Below are positions 1 through 14,800 of a stretch of 64,000 nt of DNA, in pieces. The stretch spans positions 124,001 to 188,000 of the forward strand of contig JAANDG010000241.1 of the NCBI GenBank assembly GCA_036852015.1, given 5' to 3'. This DNA comes from Pelodera strongyloides. Taxonomy: Eukaryota > Nematoda > Chromadorea > Rhabditida > Rhabditidae. The notes under the pieces are model-generated. The model made no database searches. It was given only the letters and a program-made list of their open reading frames with translations, and was not told where the DNA came from. Numbering within the stretch: the stretch's first letter is position 1; each line of letters opens with the position of its first letter. The position numbers and the translations under genes were made by a program.

Positions 1-292
1 CACAAGCAATGCAATACAGTAGGCGCTCCAAATTAAACAATAGCCAGTTCGCATGGTTGCGCATTGGCTGGCTGTGTGGAGTTCGATTCTTGTTTAGTAA
101 TGAAAAGACAATGGGCTGGTATACGTATACATATGTATTATCATTCCAACCCAACCATATCAAGACAGCACGGCGTAAGCCTCCTATTACAAGCTGGGGA
201 ACCCGATTCAGCCTTTTTAGACAGGAATCGAGTCCCTGGCCTATAAAGCGATAATAAATGTCATTTGGGCATTATTTGCACCCATTTTCCAG

Positions 293-456
293 GTTACGTC
301 ACCTACGAACGAACAGATCGTCTCACCAGTTGGTGGAGGTATTTCCACAAGAACAAGCACATCATCCTTCCCTGGGTAATCGGAGTAGTGGTCTCGGTCA
401 CCATGATCGCACTCATTACAACACAAACTGTGCAAGACTTCAAGAAGAAGAGCTAG
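293..456 (+). CDS. Terminal exon of an unidentified small or tail-anchored membrane protein (partial)
   Basis: A pyrimidine-rich acceptor ending CCAG at 292 is followed by 53 open codons and a TAG stop at 454-456. The peptide has a polar, aromatic lead (TSWWRYFHKNKH), then one hydrophobic segment (ILPWVIGVVVSVTMIALI) and a short basic end (DFKKKS). This looks like a membrane anchor with the C-terminus on the cytosolic side. The exon starts in phase 1, so the rest of the gene lies upstream of the window. I do not recognise the family. It would be convergent with pyruvate carboxylase. A chance ORF cannot be ruled out, since the opposite strand is also open here. Confidence 0.45.
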
Positions 457-1407
457 CACACGAAGCTACCGCAATCACTCTTGTACATAAACTGGTTCGA
501 TGAATTGTCAAGCTACCGTAATGTCCGTAAACACTCATTGTACATAAACTGGTTCATCAAACCTCAATCAATGTTTAATCGAGCAAGTGCATCATACTTG
601 ATGGAGCATAGATAATCTATTTTCAGTTCCATGGTCTATGGTATAATCAAGTTCATTATCCCCATGTCTTTTGTTGATAAATCCTCAAATCAATGCTATA
701 GAGAGGGTTTAGTCAACTTTGTTGAAATTATGAATTTCTTGAAACAACACCCTGCAACACACCAGTTCCTTTTCCCTACATAGACAGCATAGGCAACCAA
801 ATTTACAAGAATTCCAAAGAACATTTTTACTTTTTACATGTATAACCCGGAAACTGACAAACACTGGAAATAGGCATTCAATTTACAAATCACAGAGGGG
901 GGGAATCTCGAGAAAACTAAGCGACAGTACACCAGTAAAGTATGTCACCTAGACATAGACACTACACATACAGTAACTACAGAATGCATGCAACACTAAA
1001 CGAAGGATCTACACACTAGGGAAGAAATCGTGCTGGGACAATAGTCGAATGGGATTATCTCAAAAATCGATAAAACAAAAATTCATACAAAAAAAATGAA
1101 AAAATAGGGAGGGGGAAGGAGCATACCCTTTCAAAACTCGGGTGGTGCACGACGAGGATCTGGCTCAAAGGGAACAGGACGAATGTCACGTGGCAGAGCC
1201 TAGCCTATTTTTTCGCCGAACACCGCCAAAAAGAAAGTATGAAACAGCACTACTCCACAACCGTATGGTACAGGCACAACGGAAATTTACAGAGACAATC
1301 AAAATATACAACTATTCAACAAAAAAGTAGGGCAATTATGGGCACACGAGGGTCAGATCAGATTTTTGAACATCAAAAATCAATAATCATCAATATCGAT
1401 CGATAAT
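457..1407. other. Spacer and probable 3' UTRs of two convergent genes
   Basis: No protein-like ORF or repeat family is recognised. The part nearest 1407 should be the 3' UTR of pyruvate carboxylase, read on the minus strand. No clear polyadenylation signal was pinned down. Confidence 0.4.
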
Positions 1408-4400
1408 TTATGGTTCAATCTCCACGACCAGGTCTCCGGCTTCGAACTTGTCTCCCTGAGCAGCGTGGATCTTCTTCACAGTTCCTGAAAACAATAATTT
1501 ATAAAAGACTGCACATTTCAATAGTTTTCTGGAATTCACGCAAACCATTAGCCACCTGCATACACTTGTTTACTAAATCTTTAAAGTAGCATGAAACCGT
1601 GTTTGTCAAGCGCATTCTGTACAACAGAAATCCAATGTACAACATGCAAATTTTGTGCCGGAATTGATTGCACAGAAGGCACAACGATTTGCATGCAATC
1701 CACAACTGTGCACGCGCATAATCCACGTGCCATATCCCTTTAAAATAGTAGGTAATTGTTACCTGCAATTGGAGCGTCGATGACCATTTCCATCTTCATG
1801 GCGGAAAGGACAAACAGGGCCTGTTTAGGGCTGACCTACAAAGAAAATGTTTTATAACAAAATAAAACAAATAGTGAGACTTCTCGCCCAAGTAGAGTTA
1901 CAAACTCCAGGATTGAACTGAAAAGGTCAAGCACATACTACACACATCAGCCTACGAAAGAAAGTCTATGGACGACGATGATCAGTCAATCAGTAAAACT
2001 ACCAAAATCAATAAATACTGTGCCACAGACCTTATCTCCTTCCTTCACCTTGAGCTCCAGCACCTCTCCGGGCATTGGGGCACCAATACTTCCCTTCACA
2101 CCGACCAGGGCACGGGGACGAGTGATGATTTCCTAAAGTTGGAATTAAATGTAAAGCGGTATAACGGTCTCTTTTTGAAATATTCCCATGTAGTGTATGC
2201 AAATACCCCCGGTTTTCGGTTTAACCATGTATTGTGGGTTTCTCTGTTTCTCATCTTTCTTGACATTGTTATTGAGTCAATTGTACAGTAAAGCATCCAT
2301 ATCCTACTCCCCCAAAAATTGAAATTGAAATTTAATATCTTATTATTGCCCCAAACATTCAGAATGGATACTAGAGAAGTCCACCGTAGACAGTAGGCAC
2401 CGGAACAACTGCTACCATAGTTCGGTAACTTCTGATACTTGATTTAACAAACCTTGCTGGCCTCCCTGTCCTGTACAAAGTGCGATCGCATCTGTCCGTT
2501 CAGGTCAAAGAACACCTAAATAAAATATAATAAAAAAAAATTCAAAACAGTCTTTGACCACAATTTTTATTTGCTCTCAGCCTCAGCTTTCGTTTTACTT
2601 CACATGAAGTCTCACGTTGTGTTGATCTATAAAATACTAATTATACTACTGTATTCCCCACCTCACGTTCTCCCTTCTTGTTCAGTTTTCCTTCGGCCAA
2701 AAGTTGAATGGCCAGGGTCTTTCCGTCTTCAATTTCAACCTGCAATGGGGGATAATAAAACTTTATTGGTCGATAGATGAGGCAAAAAAATGAGGCCAAA
2801 ACGTGATTTTTTGTAAATGACCAAAAGGAACTCTAAGATGTCAGTGCAATAAGATATAATCACTTTATGGTCCTATTTCTTCCTCTACTTCGCCCCTATT
2901 CTTTAGATCACTATTTGCCACGTTTTTGCGCCAAGAGAAAAATAACAGTATTTAGGTTATTACCAGGCCGAGGTCGATTAATTACGGCAATATATAAAAC
3001 CAGTTACTAATAAACTGGAAACCAACGTCGCACTCCTCGGCAATGTCAAGTCCATTCAGGAAAATACGAGTGGGCAGCTTGTCAACCGGTCCATAACGCT
3101 GACGGAATTGCTGGAAAATTGGAATTTGATCAAATAACGTATCAAAAAGTTCGATTCACAGAATACGCAAGGCCGAAGTAACCTTAGTAACCCCATATTC
3201 ATTCCTTAATAAAAAAATAAAACACACCTCAAAGTCGTCGAACTCGCGGGGGAACATGGCATGCGACATGACGTCGACCTCTCTGGAAATACGATTTTGA
3301 ATACTGATTTCCCAGGCAGGACCTACGCGCACGATGTACTGTAGAATATTAGGGGCAGAATCGAACCCTCGTCGTCGGAGTACCGATCCACTGCCCTAAC
3401 CAATATGCTCCCCTCCACTCTGATTCCCATTCTAACCTCAGTTTCCTGCCGTGTTTCTCCTCCAGTTCAGTGGACAGCTTTTCAAAGTCCATCGGTTCCA
3501 TTCCCTCTCCTGCACGTCCGTCAATCTTGGGCTTGCCGCGAAGAACCTACAAATATTAAAGTTAACAAAATGAGAAGAATTCTAACACAAATACTACCCG
3601 GGTCATTTTCAATATCCTAACAACATAACGTTTAACAATATTTAACCCTATATCACTACCCTAGTTCCAAAACAGTAAAACGTTTCGTCTTTGGTACATG
3701 GTACTAGTGCTCTCACTTCCAGTAAAGAGAGATAACCCCTACCTTAGTGCGAAGCGGCTCCGGGAATCCATAAGGCGGTTGGCCAACCTTGCCCTAAAAA
3801 GAATAATTAGAATATTTAAATTCGGCTATTTGCCCTACAAAAACAACTAATTTCATTTTTATAGATAAGAGGCGCGCTGACGGGAATCTCGTCAGTAAAT
3901 GCAAGCATACAGTGGATTCACAAAATCACAACAATATCAGAAAAAGAATAAATATCCAACCTGCATGAAATCAACAACACTCTTGGGGAAAGACAACTCT
4001 TCGGCACGATCCACAAGCGTCTCACGGGTGAGGTTGTTCTGCACCATGAACTGGGCCAAGTCGCCGACAATCTTGGATGAGGGTGTCACCTAAAGGACAG
4101 TTGATGATTACGGTGATTGTAGTGAATACGGTAGTATCCAAAGGAAAGATACACGCTCACAGATAAGCGTCCATAGTTACTTTACGGTATACGGTACAAT
4201 AAATAGTAAATACCGTAATCTCGTCCTGGTCAGCACTATCCCTACAGGCCGCGCAAGCACTTATGGTAACAAAAACAATCAATACCTCTTCAAATACGTA
4301 CCTTGATAATATCGCCAAGTGCCAGGTTCGCCTCTCTGTACATCTTCTTCACCTCGTCAAACTTATCTCCGAGACCAAGGGAGAAGGCCTAAAGAAAACT

Positions 4401-7400
4401 TAATTAGGATTCAGTTTGCGTTACGGCTACTCCTATATTACGGAATACTTGGCATAACTGCATAACATGATTTGGTCATGATCTATGCACAACTCAAGGT
4501 GGTGTGTGATCCGAATAATGATTTGTTTAGTTAATATGAAAGCCGAAACTTCAACCAGTCAGTAACGTTAACTTCAATCGCGTCCCTCAATTCTCACCTG
4601 GAACTGCAGGTTCGTGTACTGTCCTCCGGGAATCTCATGGTTGTACACATCAGCGTTTCCACTCTTCATTGTGGTGGCGCATTCGAATGGAGCGTACAGC
4701 TGACGAGCGCTCTCCCAGTAGGCGGAGTATTGCGAGATTGTATCCAGGTTCAGACCTTAAAACACTTTTGATCAAAAGTATAATGCGTATTAATGCACGT
4801 AGAAATTAATCGGAGTCGGGGAAAGGTCGCGAAGGTCTAAAAACATTCACTTCCACGTCATAAATTACAGTAGAATACAACTGTGTGCCAAAAATGCATG
4901 GGTAGTTTGTCCTGAAAAATCTGGCAAAACCACAGGAGCAGTAGACTACGATAACCCGAACACAGTGCCTCATAAAACTACCGTACTACTAACCAGTATC
5001 CTGGTTGGTCCCCTGAAGAGCGGCCACAATTGCACCCATCGATGGCTGAGAGGTCATGCCCGACATCGAATCAACAGCTGCATCGACGGCGTCAGCACCA
5101 GCCTGAATTAGTAGAGGATAAAGATAAATTTAACTATCAACGCAGCGGCGCAAGTCTTACACTGTAAGCAAATCAACCTTAAAGCAAAATACCGGCTGGT
5201 TTTTGAAACATATCGGGTACACCAGCAATATTATGCAGCAAAGGCAAATGAACATAAAATTAGAATAAAGCAACCTAGCATAAATACGTAAGAATTCAGT
5301 TGTACACGATGAGTTTCAGAAAGCAACCGGTATTACTTTAAGCGGGAAGCCGATTTATCTCCGCTCCCAGTCTCAATGGCTCATAACCAAAACAGATAGT
5401 GAACGCGATCAGGAATGTTGATAATACGTCGTGCAGAGTCAGCTACATCATGTGAATGAACTTTCAACTAAAACATTTCAAACAATGAAGAACACGTTAG
5501 TATCACCAAATGCTTCATCAAACATCTCAATTATAACACCAGTGAAACATTTGAATTGGGCACAAAAGTATAATACATGACTACGCTATTGCACATTGTT
5601 TTGTGAAACGTTATCGGACACGGGTAACGTCATAAAACATGGAAATGCAGTTAAAAACTATTCGTTTCAAAACCACGTGTTGTACCGCTTTAATACGACG
5701 ATAAGACTACCGTACCCTTGCACACTCAATCATCGATGCCACTCCAGCTCCCGCAGTGTCGTGCGTGTGCACATGGATTGGAATGTCGGGGAACTTCTCC
5801 CGAAGGGACCCGATCAGAAGTTCGGCAGCTCTGGGCTTCAGCACACCAGCCATGTCCTGAAATCGATAACAATGGAAAATTGCTATTGGCTAGGTTTGGT
5901 CAACATTTAGAAAAAGAGAACTATCTTTAGCGTAGCCTCGCTAATACACATATATTTAAAATATCGATTGTTCGGATATTTTCTGTTTTAGAAAGAAAGT
6001 TATTGACAAAAACCATGCCAATTTACATTTACAAACGCTCAAGGATAACCAAAAAGAAAGTTGTTGTAATGTGAAGTTGTGAAGTGCTTGCTACATTACT
6101 CAGACATACTTTGATGCACAAAATGTGGGCCTGTGCCTTCACGAGCTGTTCGGCTAGGTCAAGGTAGTACTGCAGATTGTACTGGGTACGGGTCGGGTCA
6201 GATACATCTCCTAAAATGACAGACATTAGAAACGAATTGTTCTATCGGAACATGGGGGGGGGCAGATTTGGTTCTTCGCCCGAATTTCGAACATATCTCA
6301 ATTAATTGCATTTTATCGATTTACAAATTTGCATTACTATCCCATGGCTTGTCTTCTTTGTTATGATTTCAAAGTTAGTAGATAATTGTTTAAGACTCAT
6401 GACAAGGCAATCAATCAATAATCAATCAATCAATCAATCAACAAATCAATAGATATAGTTGCCAATCAATAAATAATACAAGTAAGTCAATAAAAGTCAA
6501 TCAATAAATACCGGTGTATGAAATGGCGGCTTCCACAACTCCTCCAGCATTGCCGACGGCTTCCATACCGACGAGGAGATTGGGAAGATAGTTGAGGGAA
6601 TCGAATACACGGAAAATGTCCATTCCACTCTTCACGGACAGCTCGCAGAACCTAGAATAGCAAAGGCGTAAAGTTAAACATCCACTATGTAAAGAAAGTG
6701 AACATTTTACTACTAATATTGTACAAGTGTAACTCATAACCCTTTCTAACCCAGCTATTATAAGTGTATTTCAGAACCCTTTCTAACCCGGCACCGGTAC
6801 TACGCTGCTACGCTAGCATCAGTAGACTACACTCTTGCTGCCCGGTACTATGATAGCCTCAGTACAAACGTACAAACAATTTCGATAGTCAGCACACATT
6901 TCGATTAAATCACAATGTAAATCCCAATGCACTACTCTAAAACCAGAGGTCGCCGCTAACTCAAGCAAATCTCACTTCTGAATCACATTATCCGGATAGT
7001 TACTGTATCCGACAGCATTGGCTCCACGCAAAAGACACTGGAAGGGCACGTTGGGGATCATTTTTCTCAGGGTCTCCAAACGTTCCCACGGGCACTCATG
7101 AAGGAAACGCATGGCCACGTCGAAGGTGGCGCCTGAAAAGTTAATAATTCTCAAAACAATTCTCCATATCTCACGTACACTAGTGTCTAACACACGACGG
7201 GTGTACAGGAAGAAGGCAGTCATAAGTATTCTAATAAACCGTCAACAGTCAGCGGAATTTAGGCCTAATATCCGGCAGATTCCATATTCGCAATTCGCAT
7301 CACTTAATATGGAAGCATATAAACAGAGCAAAGAAGTCCGCCTCTCTATTTTCTGTCCAACACAGCAGAGAACACCCCCTCTCTCTCAACACTACACTAA

Positions 7401-10400
7401 TATTTCTCAAAAATGTTACCCACCTCCCCAACACTCAAGTGACATGAGATTCGAGAAGGAGTGCGACACAAATGGTGAGATCTGGGCCAGGTCGTAGGTA
7501 CGAACTCGGGTGGCGAGCAGCGACTGATGGGCATCTCTGCAAGACAATTACATAATTAAACTGACTATTTGGTGATTACACCTCTCCTTGACAACTATCT
7601 CCGTGCAACCAACCGCCTTTACTCAACCTAACGCATTTAAGTCACACCCAATGCAAGGTAAAGCGCAAAGCAATTACTACACAAGTCGAAGTGATAATTA
7701 CATCTCAGCGACTAGTTGTTAAGTAGCTCTGCGCAGCGGCTTGGTTACTGTAACGCACACAACCACTAAGCTACGCCCACCAAACCGCCAAAAATACAGT
7801 ACACCATACCTGAACGTAGTATCCGTGATCAAGCATCCAGTATTCTTTCTGACAGCCTTGGCAAACGCAGCCGGTCCATCCTTTTCCAAAACGTTACGAA
7901 GTCCCATCGGGGCCTTGGTGCCTATAAAACATTGTCAATGACATACTAAGTTAAAGTAGTGGAACTGAACAGTTCTGCTTCGCCAACCAAGTTCTAAATA
8001 TAAACTGACAACTGACAAAATAGATGAGTCTAAGCTAGAGTTGCGAATAAAAGATAGCGCAAGACAAACGCAAAAATACTCAGGTGCTCAGGTGACAGAA
8101 GCGTGCAAGTGCAAAAGGACAAGGGGTCGGGTTTTTTCCACACATCGTCAACGCAGTAAAGTACCCATCCAACAAAAACCACAGACAAAATTAGTGCACT
8201 TCATACCGTAGGCTCAACTCAATGCTCGTTAACTAACACCACTAATTCCTTCCAACTGTTACTTCTAGCCTTCGATCGAGTTGTCATATCGCATGGTTTG
8301 TTTGTTTGTTAATTCGACAAAAGTACAAAAAGATGTTATCTCACTGATATACGCAGTAGGAATTCCGTCTCCGTCCCTGGCAAATTCATCAGCTGAAACA
8401 AGCACACGCCACATAAAGGGATGCAGGGGTGAGAAAAGCATAAGCATGGGTTAGGGGATTAGAGTGCAATGTTCATATGCAAATTAAAAAGTCAAAGCTA
8501 AAGGCCTTCATGTGGTACAATGGCACGGAACGTGGTTTTGGATACTGTGCCCATATGTGCCGGAAGTCCACCATACCTACGTGTCACACCACTTTGAAAC
8601 TAGGTTCCAAACCAACGTGCCACACCACTTTAAAACTAAAAAAGTTATGCATTTATAATACATAGCGTGTCAGCGGTAGGACAGCACACAAATAGCGGTA
8701 CATTCGTACATTGGCGCATCAGATAATTGTGCGGTCAACATAAAAGAAGCCTTTACCAAGTTTTCTACTCGCTTCAACGGAAATCAAGCAAGCGAAAGCA
8801 AACAATAAACACTGACAAACATGCATTAAAATTTTTTTACCAAAATGTTGTCCGTCTAAAATGATTTCCGAGTATTACTGGCTTGATTTCATTTCTGAGC
8901 TTTCAATAACATGAGGGTTGAGGAAGACACGTGTGAGAACATAGAGAATCATAATTCATTCAAAATTCAGCCCCATCTTACCTGCGCGAATATGGGGAAT
9001 TGGCGGAGTAACGTATGCTGGCTTCAGGTTCGTGGCAAGGGGTGTCGTGGCGCCGTTAACTTGAACCTGTTCAAAACAATTAACTAGATGACTAGATCCA
9101 AGATCCCAAAACCTTAGCAACCTTAACAACCTTAAAAACCTTAAACATAAACTTGAACACTAAGACCATTCACAAAAATTTGCAATATGAAATTGGTTAG
9201 GGGAATTAAAGCAGGTAACATTGTGCAATGTCGACTTATGAAGCAGAACCCAAATAATCTAAAACAACAAGAGGTGAGGTTCCAGCGGGAATCGAACCCG
9301 CGTCGCCTGCCCCTCGGCCATAGGCTTAGGGACAAGTGCACTAACCACTGTGCTATGGAACGGCAGCACTCAATGTTTTCTTCAAAATCTTCTTTTTTTC
9401 CAAGTTAGAACACAAATACAGTGTCCGGGTGCGTTTATACCTCAAAGTTTAAATTAGTCTAAGTAGTGCGAATTTGAATTATTCTTTGAATAGTTTGCAG
9501 CGCTGAAATCATACAACGCTCCAATGCACGAAAATAGGAAACGGAAACCTATGAATGCCGTTAGGTAATACATAAGGCAATGAGGCTCAAAGTGATTAGG
9601 TAATTCTAATGTACAGGTAGGTACTCCCAGGACCTTAAATCCCCTACAGTAGGGTAAGAACTAAGAACCAACCTCTCCAAGATAAGCGAGCAACTTCTGG
9701 GCACGGTTCTGACTTTGCTAAACAAATAGTCGTTAATCGTATCCTGTGAGCTGATACTATCATTTCTTCACCAATTTCAAATATCGCACTCGCACAAGAA
9801 ATTCAATTTATATCCGATACGCATTTGTGATTGGCCGATACGGTAATGGGTAATCATCAATGTTTGCTCTACTTCCGAAAAAAATTGAGAAATATACCTT
9901 AAACTGGAAGAGTTCGGGATGTTCATCAATGAAATAAGTGTCGACAGAGGCGTCCAGGAAAGAGGGCTGGCTGAGTACATTGAGCAAGAAGGGAATGTTT
10001 GTCTGCAATACAAATAATTAACAAGTACTCTATCAGAAGGACCGCACGTCAATTAAATCAAGTATAAAGTCTTCGGGCCAGCGGTCAAGGCTAGACTATA
10101 GGAAACCGACACCGCCATCAAATGACGACACTATCATAAACCTGAGGAACCATGACCATGACCTGATTCCTTAGACTGGGTAGACGGGATTACCAAGAAT
10201 CCTTTTATGAACTAAAGATTACCTTGACTCCACGAATTCTAAACTCTCGCAGGGCACGGATCATTTTCGCGGACGCATTCGAGTGGTTACGAGCCGACGC
10301 AATTACTTTCACCTGAACAGATATGACGAATACGCTTTAAACAAGAATCTTGCTGTTTAAAACTTACAAAAGAGAGGGATTTCGTGAATTATTTTCGAGG

Positions 10401-11778
10401 CTGATACGCGTGCAATAGAGTCACACTCCGAGTCTCACGGAGTGTGACACAACATCGTAATATTGTACTGTACCGGAAGCAGCCATAGAACGTTTCAGTA
10501 GTATTTGTCCATTTTTAAGCTAATCAATAACTCACCAAAAGTGAATCATAATGTGGAGAGATCACAGAACCAGCATATGCAGAAGCAGAGTCCAGACGAA
10601 TACCCATTCCTTCTCCGGAACGGAACACCTGAATGAATTTTCGATTATAAAGTTTAATATGTGTTAGTTCTTAGTCAATTTCTTTGTTCTTGAGTTTCTT
10701 CAACGATCGTAAGTAGTCTATAGCCCTTTTGGGAATGTTTATATCTGAGCATGTTTCCAGTAAACTAAAAATATAAGCACATTTCAATACCCAGCAGACG
10801 TGTGTGCTTGCCGTCGCTACAAATTAATAAATTCTTCAGACTTTTAGGAAGTACGGTGACCGAGCATATTTGACAACAAGCTTCTGAATCTCACGCCTAG
10901 CCATTGCTAGACTACATTTGCCCAATTGTCGTTATCTATCCGTGCATTATACCTTATTAGCAATCTTCTATTACCTCAATTCTTCCAGAATCCGGCTGGA
11001 ATCCTCTGGCGGGGTCCTCGGTGGTCACACGGCATTGGATGGCGGCACCGTTCACGTTGATGTTGTCCTGAATCACAAGGTATACAATATTCAATACTTA
11101 GTGGTTCAGAAAAAATGCTCAACACAAGACTCAAGTCAAATACAAAACCACATTTCCTCCTTTATTAATTCTTTTCTTTTGAACACATGTTTAAAAAGGA
11201 CATGTTAAAGTTCAGCTCACCTGTGACAATTTCAAATCATCCAAAGTTTTTCCCTCAGCAATACGGATCTGAGCCTGGACAAGGTCAACACTGAAAAAGG
11301 AAACAAATATAAATGATCGTGAACGTGGTAATAACGGGTAACGGCAATCGTTTCACTTTGCACTTCTAAGGATCCGAGATCCGTGAACCATCAGACGGCA
11401 CGGCACATTTATAAGTTATATAACTCAGTGAATGTCCAGGTAACAGAATCTTAAGACCATAGGTCAAGAAACACGCGCAAAAATGTGTTCCACCAATTCC
11501 TCAAACCGGGGGAACCCCCCTTCCGCCCGCATCGCAGATGGTTATTGTACCCCTGGGGTATTTAAGTCTCTGCCTTTTCTTTTCACACGCTTTAATTTTG
11601 TTTTACACTGGCGATCCCGCGTCTCTCACTAAGCAGTGCACTCTTATCTGGAGGAAGGGTACACACAAATTTAGTATATCTTGACCTCAGCTTAAGACAT
11701 AATCGCGATTCTAATCCATATACTGCGACAGTGAATCATGCAGGGAACGGCCTAACGGCCATGAAGACGTAGAGAGCT

Positions 11779-11817
<39 letters not shown>

Positions 11818-14800
11818 GAGAGAGAGCCATACTCACCCCGTAACCTCCTCCGTAACTGTATGCTCCACCTGAAGTCGTGCATTGACTTCGATGAAGAAGA
11901 AGTTGCCCTTTTGGTCGACCAGGAACTCCACGGTACCTGACACGAAGTAGTTGAGTTAACACCAAGGAGTCCTAAGCTAATGAGCCAACGGCGAGTGCCC
12001 AATTAAGCACACACAACTATCTAATGAGACAGTAGATGAGAACTAGTGAAGAGTTGGTGTGCAGTCGTATTGTCAGTTGAAAAAAACCCAACGAACCAGC
12101 ATTTTGATATCCAACGTGCTTAGCCAATCTCAGTGCATCTTCTAGAATCTTTTCGCGAACACCGGACGGCAGGGCGGGAGCAGGGGCGATTTCGACTACC
12201 TAAAGTCGATGGTTGTAAGTTTAGATGAGACCGATCTCTTGAATCTCAACTGAACGGAATGGCCATTAGTATCGTCCATGCAAGTGCACGTGTTTCGTAA
12301 CCTAGCACTTCGAAAACCTTGTCATACATTTAAAGCGGTAGGTAAAGTGGTTTTCGGACACACGTTCATAACCCTACCTTCTGATGACGACGCTGAACCG
12401 AACAGTCACGCTCGTACAAATGAATGATGTTGCCGTGATGATCACCTGAAGAAGATTTTGTTGTACGCTTGTTCCATTTGTAGAAAACATCCGAGAACTA
12501 AATAAAAGTCCCATCCTGAGCCTAAGTAGGCCTCAAGAAACATAATAAAATTGCTCCTTTAAAACAACCAGCGAACTAAAGAACACTCACCTAGCAGCTG
12601 AACTTCAATATGTCTGGGTCGCTCGACAAACTTTTCCACAAAGAGACTTCCATCTCCAAAAGCAGCCTGAGCCTCGGAGTAGGCACGTCTGAAGGCCTCC
12701 TCGACCTGAAGTGAATCCAAATTGTGAGAAAAGACAATAACACACATCTGAGGCCGTATCCACCAACACGCAGGGAGGGAGCCCTCCCTGGCCTCCCCGG
12801 GGAGCGAAAGAGTGCGTAGAGAGTGAGAGAGCAGAAGAGATTTAGAGCGCTCGTGAGCAGAGCCTAGGGAGGGCTCCCTGTGGGTCGGTGAATACGGCCT
12901 CTGATGGTGGGCGTCAAGTGCCTACAACCTACAATGTTTCCGCAAGCAAAACTACACAACTACATTACACGACATAAACACCTAATCCATGCCTAAATGT
13001 AAATGTCTGTCTCTCAGGTCATTTTTAGACTATCGAATTCGTTCATTGTTCATTCTGATGTTCTATTCCGCCGAGCCTTGATTATTTTCACAGGATGAGT
13101 ATAGTTCACCGTTGTGTGGATTAAAACTGAACGTTTCAGACCTGTAACTTAGTGTCATAGACAAAGATTTCTGCAGCCAACTAGCAAACACAGAGGTAGC
13201 TTGGCTTGGGTGTGATTTTACGCAACTTTTGCTTCGTCCAATCTACATTATTCTTAGAAATAATAGTAAATTGAATTCCAGTAAACAAATCACTCACATC
13301 TTCAATACGATCCACACGACGCATTCCACGACCACCTCCTCCATAAGCAGCCTTTAGGATAATTGGGGTACCGTACTGTTTCACGAATTCCACTGCTTCC
13401 TCGGCGCTAAAATATGTTTTTTTTTTATTAAATCACGATAACCAGCTTTACGATGAATACAAGATACAATACCAAATCCATACACAGACCCACACCATGG
13501 CTCCAAAATACGTATGAACTGTGAACGTTTGCATAGCAAGGTACAGCGGCCTACCACCAACACACATACAATGCACTTCATACATACATGTGTTCTTGTA
13601 ACAAGCGCTGGCAACAATGAACCCTAACCATCATGGAGAACAGTTCGCAACCAGAATATACAGTATCCCTACCGTGTGATCGGTCCTGGGGTACCTGGGA
13701 CAACCTGGACTCCGGCTTCGATTGCCGCTTGGCGGGCAGCAACCTGAAAATATTTAATTTACATAAATAGTCACAAACAGTCGGTCTATATTTGTCCGCT
13801 TACTCACAATATGGGGACATTAGGGTAGAAGCACTACAAACTACAAGATATACCTTATCTCCCATTCTAGCCATCACGTCAGGGGAAGGTCCAATGAAGG
13901 AAATGCCGGCATTCTGGCAAGCCTGGGCGAAGTCAGAACGTTCAGAGAGGAATCCATATCCGGGGTGAATTGCATCGATATTGTGCTGAAAATGATCTAT
14001 GATCTTTCTGATCTTTCTGATCTTTCTGATCTGCATTTACTTGGAAACAGGAAACACACACAATTACTTGGAAAAACAATTACTTGGAAATTACTTGGAA
14101 AACTCGACCAATTAGATAGACATACATACATCATTAATAATGAATTCTCGGAAACCCATAGAATAAATTAGGTTACTTTTGTCATTCATTGCCTTGATGG
14201 GTTATGGGTTACGAAACCATACACTTCTGCTGTGGGGACCGGCGGTAGCTATCCACGCCCTCATTTACATCCATAAGCAGCGGCATTTTGAAAAAGTAGT
14301 ACTGTGGTCGTATGCACGAACACTGGAAGCCTTCCCGGCTGGGAGAATTTGTCTCTACGTCTCGATGGTTCGCGTGATCACTCGGTTTCTGACCTCCCAA
14401 TGGGAGGCTGGGCGCATGCTCCCAGCGTTCGTGCATACGGCTACTGTAGTACATCCAACTATTTCAGTCACAATTACTGTTTTACCTTGAGAGCGGTCTC
14501 GATAATCTGGTCAATAGTCAGGTAGGCAGCGACGGGAGGCAGGCCCTTTCCAATCATATACGCTTCATCGGCCTTGAGACGGTGCATAGAGTGCTTATCC
14601 TGAAAAGGAATTCACGGTAAAATTGTCAAAACAATACCTACCCCAACTATCAGCGTTCACAAAACTCCCTAGAGGCCCTAGGCAGGGCAATACACCCCTC
14701 AGTCTCTAACTCAAAAAAAGCACCGAAAAAACATAGCCATCAAAGTACACATAATTGCTTAAACGTTATAAATCACACTTTCTTCGTTTCTTGTGTAATT